From: CAZGTQ01 sp964528575
GTDB lineage: Bacteria > Planctomycetota > UBA1135 > GCA-002686595
Assembly (NCBI GenBank): GCA_964528575.1
Contig: CAZGTQ010000103.1
Location: 1 to 54,790 of the forward strand
Direction: 5' to 3'
Length of the DNA stretch: 54,790 bases
Shown here: positions 17,625 to 25,965 of the stretch, piece by piece
How the letters are laid out: the number at the start of each line of letters is the position of its first letter
Numbering within the stretch: the stretch's first letter is position 1
The notes under the pieces: model-generated
What the model saw: the letters and a program-made list of their open reading frames with translations, nothing else
What the model was told of the DNA's origin: nothing
Database searches by the model: none
Position numbers and translations under genes: made by a program

Positions 17625-18725
17625 CTACCGCGCCGGCGCGTCGACGTCGACGAGGTCCGGCCAGCGCCCCTTCGCGATCGTCGCCGCCTCGGTGTCCGCG
17701 TAGCTGCGCAGTAGCTTGCGCATCCGTCCCTTCGCCTTCGTCTCGTCGCCCGCGGCGAGCATTTTCTCGATCTCGGCGAGCAGCTCGCGCGCCTCGACCT
17801 CGCGCTTGTACGCCTTGATCTCGTCCGCCCAGTCGGGATTGCGCTCCGCCGCGCGGATCGTGCGTTCGAGGTCTTTCGACACCGGCGTGTCCTCGTACAG
17901 GGCGCGCAGCTCGAGCAGGCGCTCGTAGCCCGCGGCGACCGAGCCGGACTCGAGCAGCGCGAGCGCGCGGTCGATCGCTTCCTGCATGAGCTTCAGGGCC
18001 TCCGCGCGCGTCTTGCGCGCCTCGTCGGCCCACGGCCCCGCGTCGCCGATCGCGAGGATCGCGTCCCAGCAGCGCAGCGACACCTCCCACTTGCCGCGCG
18101 TGTGCGCGCGCTGGCCCTCGTCGAGCAGCTTGCGCACCTCGAGGTACTGCTCCTCGGACAGCCCGGGCCCCGCCTTGCGCGACGCCTCCTGCACCACGGC
18201 GACGACCTGCGACGGCGCGGGCACGTCGACGATGCGGCCGTGCTCGACGCCGTCGGGCAGCACCACGATCGTCTGCGGCGTCTGCATCAGCCCTTCGACG
18301 TTGAACTCCGCGAAGCACGTATCGAAGTGGCGGCGGTGCTCGTTGCACGTCGGCGTCTCGAAGCGCGCGCACACCTCGCGCTCGACCTTCTCCTCGCCGC
18401 GCTCCTCGACGATCTTCTTCATCTCGTGCTTGCCGTCGTTGGCGAGCACGACCACGACGTGCTGCACCGCCACGATCACGTCCTTGTTCACGTAGATGTC
18501 GTCGCGGAAGCGTTCGTTCGCTTCCTCGCCCTCCTGGATCACGAAGACGACGAGCGGGACGTTGCGGTCGCGCGCGCGGGTGCGCGCGTCCGCGAGCTCG
18601 CCTCGGAAGACCTCGATGCGCGGCGGCGGCTCCTCCGTCTTGCGCTTCTGGAGCGCGTGCGACGTCGTGGGGCAGGCCACGGCCGCGCACAGCGCGACCG
18701 ACATCACGGAGATGGAGCAGCGCAT
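17625..18725 (-). CDS. Secreted protein with a thioredoxin-like region lacking CxxC
   Basis: The start at ATG 18725 (MRCSISVMSVALCAAV) places a signal peptide at the N-terminus; the product is 366 aa. Residues about 30-170 resemble a thioredoxin fold of the type found in planctomycete secreted proteins: a VPLVVFVIQEGEEANERF strand and helix where CxxC would normally sit, then a long insert with three cysteines (CARFETPTC...DTC), then the cis-Pro-like TPQTIVVLPDG strand. The active-site cysteines are absent, so disulphide exchange at that position is unlikely. Residues about 200-350 are charged alpha-helices (coiled-coil or TPR-like). The gene is convergent with ribD and divergent from the lipoprotein-like gene at 18866. 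The role is unknown. Confidence 0.65.
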   Translation of the reverse strand: MRCSISVMSVALCAAVACPTTSHALQKRKTEEPPPRIEVFRGELADARTRARDRNVPLVVFVIQEGEEANERFRDDIYVNKDVIVAVQHVVVVLANDGKHEMKKIVEERGEEKVEREVCARFETPTCNEHRRHFDTCFAEFNVEGLMQTPQTIVVLPDGVEHGRIVDVPAPSQVVAVVQEASRKAGPGLSEEQYLEVRKLLDEGQRAHTRGKWEVSLRCWDAILAIGDAGPWADEARKTRAEALKLMQEAIDRALALLESGSVAAGYERLLELRALYEDTPVSKDLERTIRAAERNPDWADEIKAYKREVEARELLAEIEKMLAAGDETKAKGRMRKLLRSYADTEAATIAKGRWPDLVDVDAPAR

Positions 18726-18865
18726 GGCTCTCGCCAGTGTGCACGCTCCACGCGATCCGACAACCGGCTCCACGGTGGTTCCGGCGCGCCGGGCGGGCTA
18801 CAAGGTGCCCCGTGCGCCGCCCCGACCGCCCGAAGGACGCGCCCGCGCTCGGCGCGGCCGGCCGC

Positions 18866-21484
18866 GTGAGAGCCGTGTTCGCGTTCCTCCGCGCGTGCTG
18901 CACGGCCGCGCTGGCGGGCGGGTGCGCGCTGGGCGGAGCGCCGCGCGTCGCGCCCGTGCCGCCCGCGGCCTCGGCGCTCTTCGCCGAGGCGCGCGCCGCC
19001 CTCGGCGTGCCCGCGCCGGACGCGCGCGCCCGCGCCCGCGCCGGCGCGTTCGAGGCCCTCGCGCTCGCGCCGGGCTGGGTCGCGCCGCGCCGGCTGCTCG
19101 ACGACCTCGCGCTCGAGGACCTGCTCGGTCCCGAGGCGCTCGGGGACCACCTCGCCGCGCTCGCGCGCGATCCCGGCGACGCGGCGCGGCTCTACCTCGC
19201 CGGCCGGCTCGAGCGCTCGGGCGAGCGCTTCGCCGCCGCGCTGCAGGCCGACCGGCATCTCGCCTGGGCGCACCACGGCCTCGCGTACGAGGCCGCGATC
19301 CGCGGCGACGACGAGGGGGCGGCGCGGCACGAGCGACGCGCGTTGGTGCGCGCGCGCGAGCCGGGCGAGCGCGCGTTCTTCGCTCGCTCGCTCGCGCGCG
19401 CGCTCGGGCAGTTGCACCGCCACGAGGACGCGGCGGAGGTCCTGCGCGAGCAGCTCGCCGCGCCCGCGCTCGCCCCGACCGACCGCGCGTCGCTGCGCGC
19501 CGAGCTCGCCCGCTCCGAGCTCGCGGCGCTGCTCGGCCCGCTCGCCGAGCGGGGCTTCGACCGCGGCCTCGCCGTGCTGCGCGAGGAGGACCTCGACGTC
19601 GGCGCGCTCGCGGCGCTCGTCGTCGCGTTGCTCGAGGCGCCCGCGGGGCGCACCCGCGACCAGGCGCGCGGCGAGATCTCCGCCGCGCTCGCCGTCCGAC
19701 TCGGCCCGGGCCGCGACCGGCTGCGCGGCGAGCTCCTGCTCGACGCCGGCCGCGACCGCCTCGCGCTCGCGCTCCTCGCGTCCGATGGGTGGGCGCCCGG
19801 CGTGCGCGTCGAGTCGTACGAGGCGTGGCGCGCCGATCCCAGCGGCGCGCAGCACGACGGCGGCGTCGAGCTGCGCTCCGCGCGCCTCGCCGCCGGCCGC
19901 GCGGGCGACGCGCTCGCGCTGTGGCTCGCGTCCCAGCCGCGCGCCGTGCTCGCCGCCGACGGACTGCCTCGCGACGGCGACCTGCGCGCGCTCGTCGTCG
20001 CTTCGCGCGCGCTCGCGGCGCCGCAAGCGAGCGCATTCGACGCGATCGCGTTCGGCGAAGCGCTACTCGTCGCGGGCTGGTTCCGCGAGGCGCAGGCGTG
20101 GGCGGAGCATCTCGCGGCGAGCGATCTGCGCGCCGCGGGGCGCCTGCACGCGCGGGCGAGCTCGGGCCGCGCGACGATCGACGCCCTCGAGCGGCTGCTG
20201 CGCGCCGTCGAGGACGGGCGGCCGTGGCCGAACGCGGACGAGCGTTCCGGCGGCGCGGTCGTCGACGACCTCGACGAGCTGCTCGCGGCGATGGAGCCGG
20301 TGTTCGGCGCGCACCGGGCGGCGCTGCGCGCGCTCGGCGACGGCGACGCGAACGGCGGCGGCCACGCGCCCGCGGTCGACGAGCCGGAGGGCTCGCTCGC
20401 CGACGTCTCGCCGCGCCTCTCGTACGGTCCCGCGGCCGAAGTCGTGCACCCCGGCCCGCTGTTCTCGCTCGAGGACGAGCGGCGCGGCGCGGGTGTGGCG
20501 GGCGAGCCGGTGCCGGGCGTCGCGCGCGAGCTGGCCGCGCTCGGCCGTTTCGGCGTGTTCGGCGAGGCGATCGGCACCGGCGGGCCGGACGGGACGGTGC
20601 TGCGCCGGCTGTGGTACGAGGAGCGCGCGGGTGAGCACCTCGGCGTCCCTTGGTGGGGCAGCGCCGTGTGGTGCGAGGGCTACGACGTGCCGAGCCGTCC
20701 GGTGCGCCACGGCGCGGTGTTGTCGGGGGCGGCGGTGCACGCGGGCTACTGGATCGACGTCGACGTCGTGCGCTCGGAGTGGCGCCGCTGGCACGCGCTC
20801 GAGCTCGCGTTCGTCCGCGCGGGCGACGCCGAGCGGGCCGAGCGCGCGGTGTCGGTGCGGCCGCTGCCGCTCGCGGGCATCGTGGAGCCGGTGGGCGAGG
20901 GAGCCGGTCGCGCGCGGCTCGTCCCGCTGCTCGGCGAGGCGAACCGCGTGCGTCTCGCGCTCCTCTTGGAACGCCTGCGCGCGCGGCCGCGCGGCGACGC
21001 GTCCGCCGTGACGTCGGCCGAGCCGCTCGTGTCGCTCGACGAGCTGCTCGAAGGCGTCGCGGCGCACGAGGAGGGGCACCTGTGCGATCGCACGCGCTTC
21101 CTCCCGCTCGCTCGCAACTGGCTCGAGATCCTGGTGCTGCTCGCGCGCGAGGGCTTCTCGGCGCGCGCGATCGGCCGCCGCCTCGAGTACCGCGCACAGG
21201 TGACGGCGCTGTGCGTCGTCCCCGACCCGCGCACGGTGCTCGCCGAGACGCTCTCGCTCGCCGAGGCGCGCGAGATCGCCGTGCTGCCGCACGCCGAGGC
21301 GTACGCGACGCTGGTCCGCGACCTGCTCGTCGAGCTCGACCGCCGTCTCACCGAGGAGCCCGAGCGCTGGCCCGCGCTCGATCCCCGCGCGTACCTCGCG
21401 CACCAGCTCCACCGGCTCGCGCCCCAAGAGGTGCGCGCGCTCGCCCTCGCGCTCGCCGAGCGTGAGGGCCTGGTCGCGCCGTGA
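18866..21484 (+). CDS. Lipoprotein-like helical-repeat protein with a C-terminal HEEGH motif
   Basis: The GTG at 18866 is chosen because a short basic and hydrophobic leader with a lipobox-like LAGGC follows at once; the product would be 872 aa. The first 500 residues are Ala/Leu/Arg-rich helices with TPR-like spacing (for example LAWAHHGLAYEAAIRGDDEGAA). The C-terminal third contains HEEGH (H734, E735, H738) in the context LLEGVAAHEEGHLCD, a gluzincin-like zinc signature, followed by a helical region ending AETLSLAEAREIAVLPHAEAY that might give the third ligand. It is probably a membrane-anchored peptidase-like protein, but the fold is not one I can name. It is convergent with another HExxH protein gene. 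Confidence 0.6.
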   Translation: MRAVFAFLRACCTAALAGGCALGGAPRVAPVPPAASALFAEARAALGVPAPDARARARAGAFEALALAPGWVAPRRLLDDLALEDLLGPEALGDHLAALARDPGDAARLYLAGRLERSGERFAAALQADRHLAWAHHGLAYEAAIRGDDEGAARHERRALVRAREPGERAFFARSLARALGQLHRHEDAAEVLREQLAAPALAPTDRASLRAELARSELAALLGPLAERGFDRGLAVLREEDLDVGALAALVVALLEAPAGRTRDQARGEISAALAVRLGPGRDRLRGELLLDAGRDRLALALLASDGWAPGVRVESYEAWRADPSGAQHDGGVELRSARLAAGRAGDALALWLASQPRAVLAADGLPRDGDLRALVVASRALAAPQASAFDAIAFGEALLVAGWFREAQAWAEHLAASDLRAAGRLHARASSGRATIDALERLLRAVEDGRPWPNADERSGGAVVDDLDELLAAMEPVFGAHRAALRALGDGDANGGGHAPAVDEPEGSLADVSPRLSYGPAAEVVHPGPLFSLEDERRGAGVAGEPVPGVARELAALGRFGVFGEAIGTGGPDGTVLRRLWYEERAGEHLGVPWWGSAVWCEGYDVPSRPVRHGAVLSGAAVHAGYWIDVDVVRSEWRRWHALELAFVRAGDAERAERAVSVRPLPLAGIVEPVGEGAGRARLVPLLGEANRVRLALLLERLRARPRGDASAVTSAEPLVSLDELLEGVAAHEEGHLCDRTRFLPLARNWLEILVLLAREGFSARAIGRRLEYRAQVTALCVVPDPRTVLAETLSLAEAREIAVLPHAEAYATLVRDLLVELDRRLTEEPERWPALDPRAYLAHQLHRLAPQEVRALALALAEREGLVAP

Positions 21485-21491
21485 CGTCGGC

Positions 21492-21540
21492 GCGCGTGAC
21501 GTCGGCGCGCCGTGAGGTCGGCGCCGAGCGCGTCACGCGC
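21492..21540. terminator. Bidirectional hairpin between convergent genes
   Basis: A 10-bp perfect inverted repeat (21492-21501 with 21531-21540) encloses a GC-rich loop that can fold further. It covers the stop of the minus-strand gene and lies 7 bp after the stop of the plus-strand gene. The same stretch holds two near-copies of a GTGACGTCGGCGCGC direct repeat. Confidence 0.5.
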
Positions 21541-22789
21541 CGTAGGCTTCGAGGAGCTGCTCGACGAGACGCCGCGTCACGACGCCCTTGCCCGGGCTCC
21601 CCATCAGGTCGTCGAGCAGGCCGGTCCACTCGACGAGCACGCTGCCGAACGGCGCGCCGGGGCCCTGGTCATGGGCGCGTAGGTACGCGTCGCTGAAGCC
21701 GAGCAGGTGGCCGAGCTCGTGCGCGAGCGTGCGCGGCGCGACGGGATCGGGGCCGAGGAAGATCGCGCGCCCGACGAACGCGTGGGTGCTGTCGCCGCCG
21801 CTCGTGAGCACGAGCGCCTGCTCGGGAAAGCGCGCGAGGTGCTCGCGCTCGTCGATCGGCGTGCCGAGCGCCGGCACGCCGTCGGGGTAGAGCGCGGCGG
21901 CGTCGACGCGCTCGAGCTCGAGCTCGAGGCGCAGCTCGAGCGCGCGCGCCGCCTCGCTCTGGTTCCACGCCTCGTCGACGCCCTCGACGAACCGCGCGAG
22001 GAACGCGTCGTCGTCGATGTCGGTGACGATCGGGACGCGCAGCACGCGCGCGCCGTCGGCGGAGGTCTCGAGCCGCAGGCCCGGCGTCGCGCGGAACGGG
22101 GCGACGCGCTCGCGGATCTCGCGGTAGAGGTCCTCGATGCGCGCGACCGAGCCGGCGGCGCGGCGCAGTCGGTCCCACTCACGCACGAGCGCGAGCGTCT
22201 CGTTGCGGTGCGCGAAGGCGTCGGGCGCGTCGGCGACGGCGCGCTGCCAGAACGCGTGGTAGGAGATGTGCTCCTCGAAGTTGTGCAGGCGCGCGCGCAG
22301 CGCGAGGAAGCGCTCGACGCGCTCGGCGAGCGGCGCGTCGGGCTCGGCTTCGCAGCGCCGCGCGAGCAGGGCGGCGTCGCGCACCTCCGACGCGAACGTC
22401 GTGCTGAGCGTCTCGAGCGAGTAGACGCTCGCGGTCGGCAGCACGGTGCACGTCTCGGCGTCCTCGAGCAACGGCGGGAGGATGCCGTAGCCGCGCGGCC
22501 GCGGTCGCGGCGGCTCGGGCGAGAGACTGGCGACGAGGTCGGGCTGCTCGACGCGGGCGCGCTCGAGCAGCGCGGAGTGGACGTGCTCGAGATCGGCGGC
22601 GAAGCGGTCGCGCTCCTCGCGGATCCAGTCGAGCACCGTCTCCCAGCGCGGCGGAGCGGGCGGCGGCGCGTCGTCGCCCGCGGCACCGGCGACCGGCGCG
22701 AGGGCGGCGAGCGCGGCGAGCAGGACGCCCGCCGCGAGGGCGGCGCCAAATCGCCATTTGGCGGCCCGGGGAGCGCGGCGGCTTGTCAT
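21533..22789 (-). CDS. Secreted zincin with snapalysin-like HExxHxxGxxD motif
   Basis: The start at ATG 22789 (MTSRRAPRAAKWRFG) is followed by a signal peptide ending near APVAGAAG; the product is 418 aa. The C-terminal domain has HELGHLLGFSD: H357, E358, H361, G364 and D367. This is the extended metzincin-like motif with Asp rather than His as third ligand, as known from snapalysin. The preceding 300 residues are mostly charged helices with one Cys pair and no recognised domain. The gene is divergent from the collagen-like gene (190 bp between starts). A role in processing surface proteins is possible, but this is only suggested by the neighbourhood. Confidence 0.7.
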   Translation of the reverse strand: MTSRRAPRAAKWRFGAALAAGVLLAALAALAPVAGAAGDDAPPPAPPRWETVLDWIREERDRFAADLEHVHSALLERARVEQPDLVASLSPEPPRPRPRGYGILPPLLEDAETCTVLPTASVYSLETLSTTFASEVRDAALLARRCEAEPDAPLAERVERFLALRARLHNFEEHISYHAFWQRAVADAPDAFAHRNETLALVREWDRLRRAAGSVARIEDLYREIRERVAPFRATPGLRLETSADGARVLRVPIVTDIDDDAFLARFVEGVDEAWNQSEAARALELRLELELERVDAAALYPDGVPALGTPIDEREHLARFPEQALVLTSGGDSTHAFVGRAIFLGPDPVAPRTLAHELGHLLGFSDAYLRAHDQGPGAPFGSVLVEWTGLLDDLMGSPGKGVVTRRLVEQLLEAYGA

Positions 22790-22979
22790 CCTGAGAACGG
22801 TACCACCCTCCCGGTACGGAGCCAGCAACGGCGGCATCGGCCCTCGCGAGATGCCGGCGGCGCGGGACCGTTGCGGGACGGAGTGCGTGTCCCGACGCTC
22901 GCCGACCGACCGATCCGTCGGCTCGGCGGAGCGCCACGCTGCTCGTTCGTCGGCCCGCTCGAGCACCTCGTTCGTCCCC

Positions 22980-25733
22980 ATGAGCCTCTCCTCGTCTCCT
23001 CGCGTCGCTCTTCTCACCGCGCTCGCCGCGCTCGCCGCGCTCGCCCTGCTCGCGTCCCCCGCGGCTCCGTCCGCGGGCGGTGGCGGGGGCTCGAGCGCGC
23101 CGACGCTGCTCCAGTACCAGGCGCGCATGCTCGATTCCCAGGGCGCCCCGGTCGACGGCGCAGGCATCCAGCTCGCGTTCCGGATCTACGACGACCCGCT
23201 CGGCGGCCTCGTGCTCTTCGAGGAGTTGAAGACGCGCGACGTGAGCGGCGGTTTCGTGAGCACGCTGATCGGCGACACGACGCCGCTCCCCGCGAGCCTG
23301 TTCGAGACGAACGAGGAGCTCTGGCTCGGCATCCAGGTCGGCACGGACAGCGAGGCGGTCCCGCGCCACCGTCTGGTCAGCGTCGCCTTCGCGCTGCGTG
23401 CGACGAGCGCGCGCAACGCGGACGACGTGCTCGACAAGCACATCCACCCGGCCAGCGTCACGGTCAACGGCATCCCCGTCATCGACGCCAACGGCCAATG
23501 GGTCGGCGATCCGACCGGCCTCGCCGGCCCCGCCGGCCCGACCGGCCCCGCGGGAGGAACCGGTCCCGCCGGCGCCACCGGCCCCGCGGGCACGACGGGC
23601 CCCGCCGGGACGACGGGACCTGCGGGCACGACGGGACCCGCGGGCGCGACGGGCGCCGATGGCGCGGCCGGCCCGACCGGCGCGGCGGGCGCGACCGGCC
23701 CGCAAGGATCCGCCGGAACCACGGGCCCGACCGGCTCGCAAGGCGCCGCCGGTCCGACGGGTCCGGCCGGAGCCGACGGAGCTCTTGGCGCGACCGGCCC
23801 GCAGGGCCCCGCCGGCACGACGGGACCAGCGGGCACGACGGGCGCTGATGGCGCAGCTGGCCCGACCGGCGCGGCGGGCGCGCCGGGCGCGACCGGTCCG
23901 CCAGGATCCGCCGGAACCACGGGCCCGACCGGCTCGCAAGGCGCCGCCGGTCCGACGGGCCCGGCCGGAGCCGACGGAGCTCTTGGCGCGACCGGTCCGC
24001 AGGGCCCCGCCGGCACGACGGGACCAGCGGGATCGACGGGCGCTGATGGCGCGGCCGGCCCGACCGGCGCGGCGGGCGCGGCGGGCGCGACCGGTCCGCA
24101 AGGATCCGCCGGAACCACGGGCCCGACCGGCTCGCAAGGCGCCGCCGGGCCGACGGGTCCGGCCGGAGCCGACGGTGCGCAGGGCGCGACGGGCCCACAG
24201 GGCTCCGACGGCGCGACGGGACCAGCGGGATCGACGGGCGCTGATGGCGCGGCTGGCCCAACCGGTCCTGCCGGGGTCGAAGGAGCGACGGGACCCGAGG
24301 GGCCCGCCGGCCCGACGGGCGAGCAGGGCGCCGCTGGAACTACGGGACCGGCCGGCGCGACCGGATCTTCTGGCGCGACGGGAGCGGCTGGCCCCACGGG
24401 TCCGACGGGCACCGAGGGCACCGATGGAGCGACAGGACCGCAAGGCTCCACGGGTCCGAGCGGCCCCGGCGGCGCGACCGGGCCTGCGGGTGCGACGGGC
24501 GCCACCGGATTGGCCGGTACGCCCGGAACTCCGGGAGCCACCGGTCCGGCGGGCACGGATGGCTCGGCGGGACCCACGGGCCCGCAAGGACCCGCTGGAC
24601 CGACCGGACCGTCCGGGGGCGCTACCGGCCCCACCGGTCCGCAAGGCACGACGGGCCCGGTCGGCGCAACGGGCCCCGCGGGCGATCAAGGCCCGGCGGG
24701 ATCGACCGGTCCGGCCGGCGCCACCGGAGCGAACGGCGCCGCGGGTGCGACCGGCCCCACGGGCGCCAACGGCGCGAACGGGGCCACCGGACCGGCGGGT
24801 GCGAACGGTGCGACCGGACCGGCGGGTGCGACTGGTGCGGCAGGGGCCGCGGGTGCGACCGGCGCGGCCGGAGCGGCCGGATCCACGGGGCCGTCGGGAC
24901 CCGCGGGGCCGGCCGGGCCGACGGGGCCCAACGTCGTCGATCTCACGACGACGATCGCGGACGGGGTCGTGCTCGCTCGGCACCTCGCGAACCCGCTCCA
25001 GAGCCAGGTGCCCGGCTCGAGCGGGCACGCGCTGATGGGCGAGAACGAGTTCGGCGACGCGAGCGGCACGCTCGGGTTCGCCGGCGTCGCGGGCAACGGG
25101 GGCTCGGGCTTGCGCGGGCGCGCCGAGTGGTTCCTCGACTACGGCGTCCACGCGATCCACACCACCGGTGCGACCGCGCTCCACGCCGAGGGCAACCTCA
25201 CGGTCACCGGCTCGAAGAACTTCGTGCAGCCGCACCCGACCGATGCGGGGCTCGAGATCGTGTTCGCCGCGCTCGAGGGCGACGAGAACCGGACGTACTG
25301 CGTCGGCTCGACGCGGCTCGCCGGCGGACGGGCCGAGCTCGCGTTGCCCGAGAGCTGGCGGCTCACGACGCGCGAGGACGGCATCTCCGTGCACCTGACC
25401 GCGCGCGGGCCCGCGCTCGTGTGGGTCGAGTCGCAGTCGCGCGAGCGCATCGTCGTGCGCGGGACCGCCGACGTCGAGCTCGACTTCTTCGTCACCGGCG
25501 TGCGGCGCGGCTTCGCCGACGCGCAGCCGATCCGCGCGAACCGGCACCTGCGGCCGCACTACCGCGACGTGCCGTACATGAGCGGGCGCACCGCCGAGTA
25601 CCTCCAGATCCTGGTCGACAACGGCACGCTGCACCCCGACGGGACGCCGAACGAGGAGACCGCGCGCCGGCTCGGCTGGACCCTGCGCGACGCGCCCGCC
25701 GCTCCCGATCCGAGCCGACCGAAGCGGGAGTGA
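22980..25733 (+). CDS. Secreted collagen-like protein with long Gly-X-Thr repeat region
   Basis: The start at ATG 22980 is followed by a signal peptide (MSLSSSPRVALLTALAAL...SAG); the product is 917 aa. Residues 25-179 form a beta-rich N-terminal domain (LLQYQARMLDSQGAPVDG) of the kind found before tail-fibre or collagen stalks. Residues 180-651 are about 156 Gly-X-Y triplets with Pro at X and Thr or Ala at Y, interrupted once by an extra residue at G546-T549. The GPT/GAT bias resembles bacterial collagen stalks such as BclA, where Thr is glycosylated. The C-terminal 265 residues (from VVDLTTTIADG) hold a globular head with SKNFVQPHPTDAGLEIVF. It is probably a surface or appendage protein. 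Three near-identical 198-bp units lie inside the repeat. Confidence 0.85.
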   Translation: MSLSSSPRVALLTALAALAALALLASPAAPSAGGGGGSSAPTLLQYQARMLDSQGAPVDGAGIQLAFRIYDDPLGGLVLFEELKTRDVSGGFVSTLIGDTTPLPASLFETNEELWLGIQVGTDSEAVPRHRLVSVAFALRATSARNADDVLDKHIHPASVTVNGIPVIDANGQWVGDPTGLAGPAGPTGPAGGTGPAGATGPAGTTGPAGTTGPAGTTGPAGATGADGAAGPTGAAGATGPQGSAGTTGPTGSQGAAGPTGPAGADGALGATGPQGPAGTTGPAGTTGADGAAGPTGAAGAPGATGPPGSAGTTGPTGSQGAAGPTGPAGADGALGATGPQGPAGTTGPAGSTGADGAAGPTGAAGAAGATGPQGSAGTTGPTGSQGAAGPTGPAGADGAQGATGPQGSDGATGPAGSTGADGAAGPTGPAGVEGATGPEGPAGPTGEQGAAGTTGPAGATGSSGATGAAGPTGPTGTEGTDGATGPQGSTGPSGPGGATGPAGATGATGLAGTPGTPGATGPAGTDGSAGPTGPQGPAGPTGPSGGATGPTGPQGTTGPVGATGPAGDQGPAGSTGPAGATGANGAAGATGPTGANGANGATGPAGANGATGPAGATGAAGAAGATGAAGAAGSTGPSGPAGPAGPTGPNVVDLTTTIADGVVLARHLANPLQSQVPGSSGHALMGENEFGDASGTLGFAGVAGNGGSGLRGRAEWFLDYGVHAIHTTGATALHAEGNLTVTGSKNFVQPHPTDAGLEIVFAALEGDENRTYCVGSTRLAGGRAELALPESWRLTTREDGISVHLTARGPALVWVESQSRERIVVRGTADVELDFFVTGVRRGFADAQPIRANRHLRPHYRDVPYMSGRTAEYLQILVDNGTLHPDGTPNEETARRLGWTLRDAPAAPDPSRPKRE
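23625..24265 (+). repeat. 198-bp tandem repeat within the collagen-like gene
   Basis: The GGATCC-containing block recurs at 23706, 23904 and 24102, exactly 198 bp (66 residues, 22 triplets) apart, with near-identical DNA around each copy and a partial fourth copy starting near 24230. Synonymous positions are also conserved, which points to recent duplication rather than selection on protein alone. The outer limits given here are approximate. Confidence 0.85.
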
Positions 25734-25788
25734 CCGCAGCGGGAGTGAAGGTCTGGACGCAGGCGCGCGCAGGCCCGACCATGCGGCA

Positions 25789-25954
25789 CGCGCCGGACCG
25801 ACGCGGCCTTTCGATCCTCGGCTTCGAGGGGACCGGCGTTCCGCCGGTCGCGCTTTCGCATCAGCTCGTTCCTAGCCTCCGGCCGTCGATTCGCGAGGAA
25901 TCGACCCTGACCGGAGATGTCGCGGCCAAGGAGAGCGCTACGCGGTCCGGCGCG
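25789..25954 (+). ncRNA. Candidate retron msr-msd non-coding RNA
   Basis: The region between the collagen-like gene and the reverse transcriptase is non-coding and highly structured. Twelve bases at 25789-25800 are perfectly complementary to 25943-25954, as expected for the retron a1/a2 ends. Two hairpins follow in the msr position: 25815-25830 (5-6 bp, GCTT loop) and 25831-25849 (8 bp perfect, TTC loop). Then comes an msd-like long hairpin: 25850-25857 pairs with 25931-25938 (one G-U), 25877-25882 with 25911-25916, and 25885-25892 with 25898-25905 around a GCGAG loop. a2 ends 11 bp before the RT start codon. The branching guanosine cannot be fixed: no AGC directly follows a1, so a G in the ACGCGG after a1 is a guess. 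The promoter is not evident. Confidence 0.72.
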
Positions 25955-25965
25955 CCTGTGCTCGC

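Noticed and set aside
17605..17626. Terminator between ribD and the thioredoxin-like gene
   Set aside because: Only a 6-bp stem with a 10-nt loop is present, too weak to claim.
23186..24649. Minus-strand frame translating as PVGPAGP-type repeats
   Set aside because: It is the reverse reading of the collagen repeat, with no start context or signal peptide. The plus-strand frame has a signal peptide and flanking domains.
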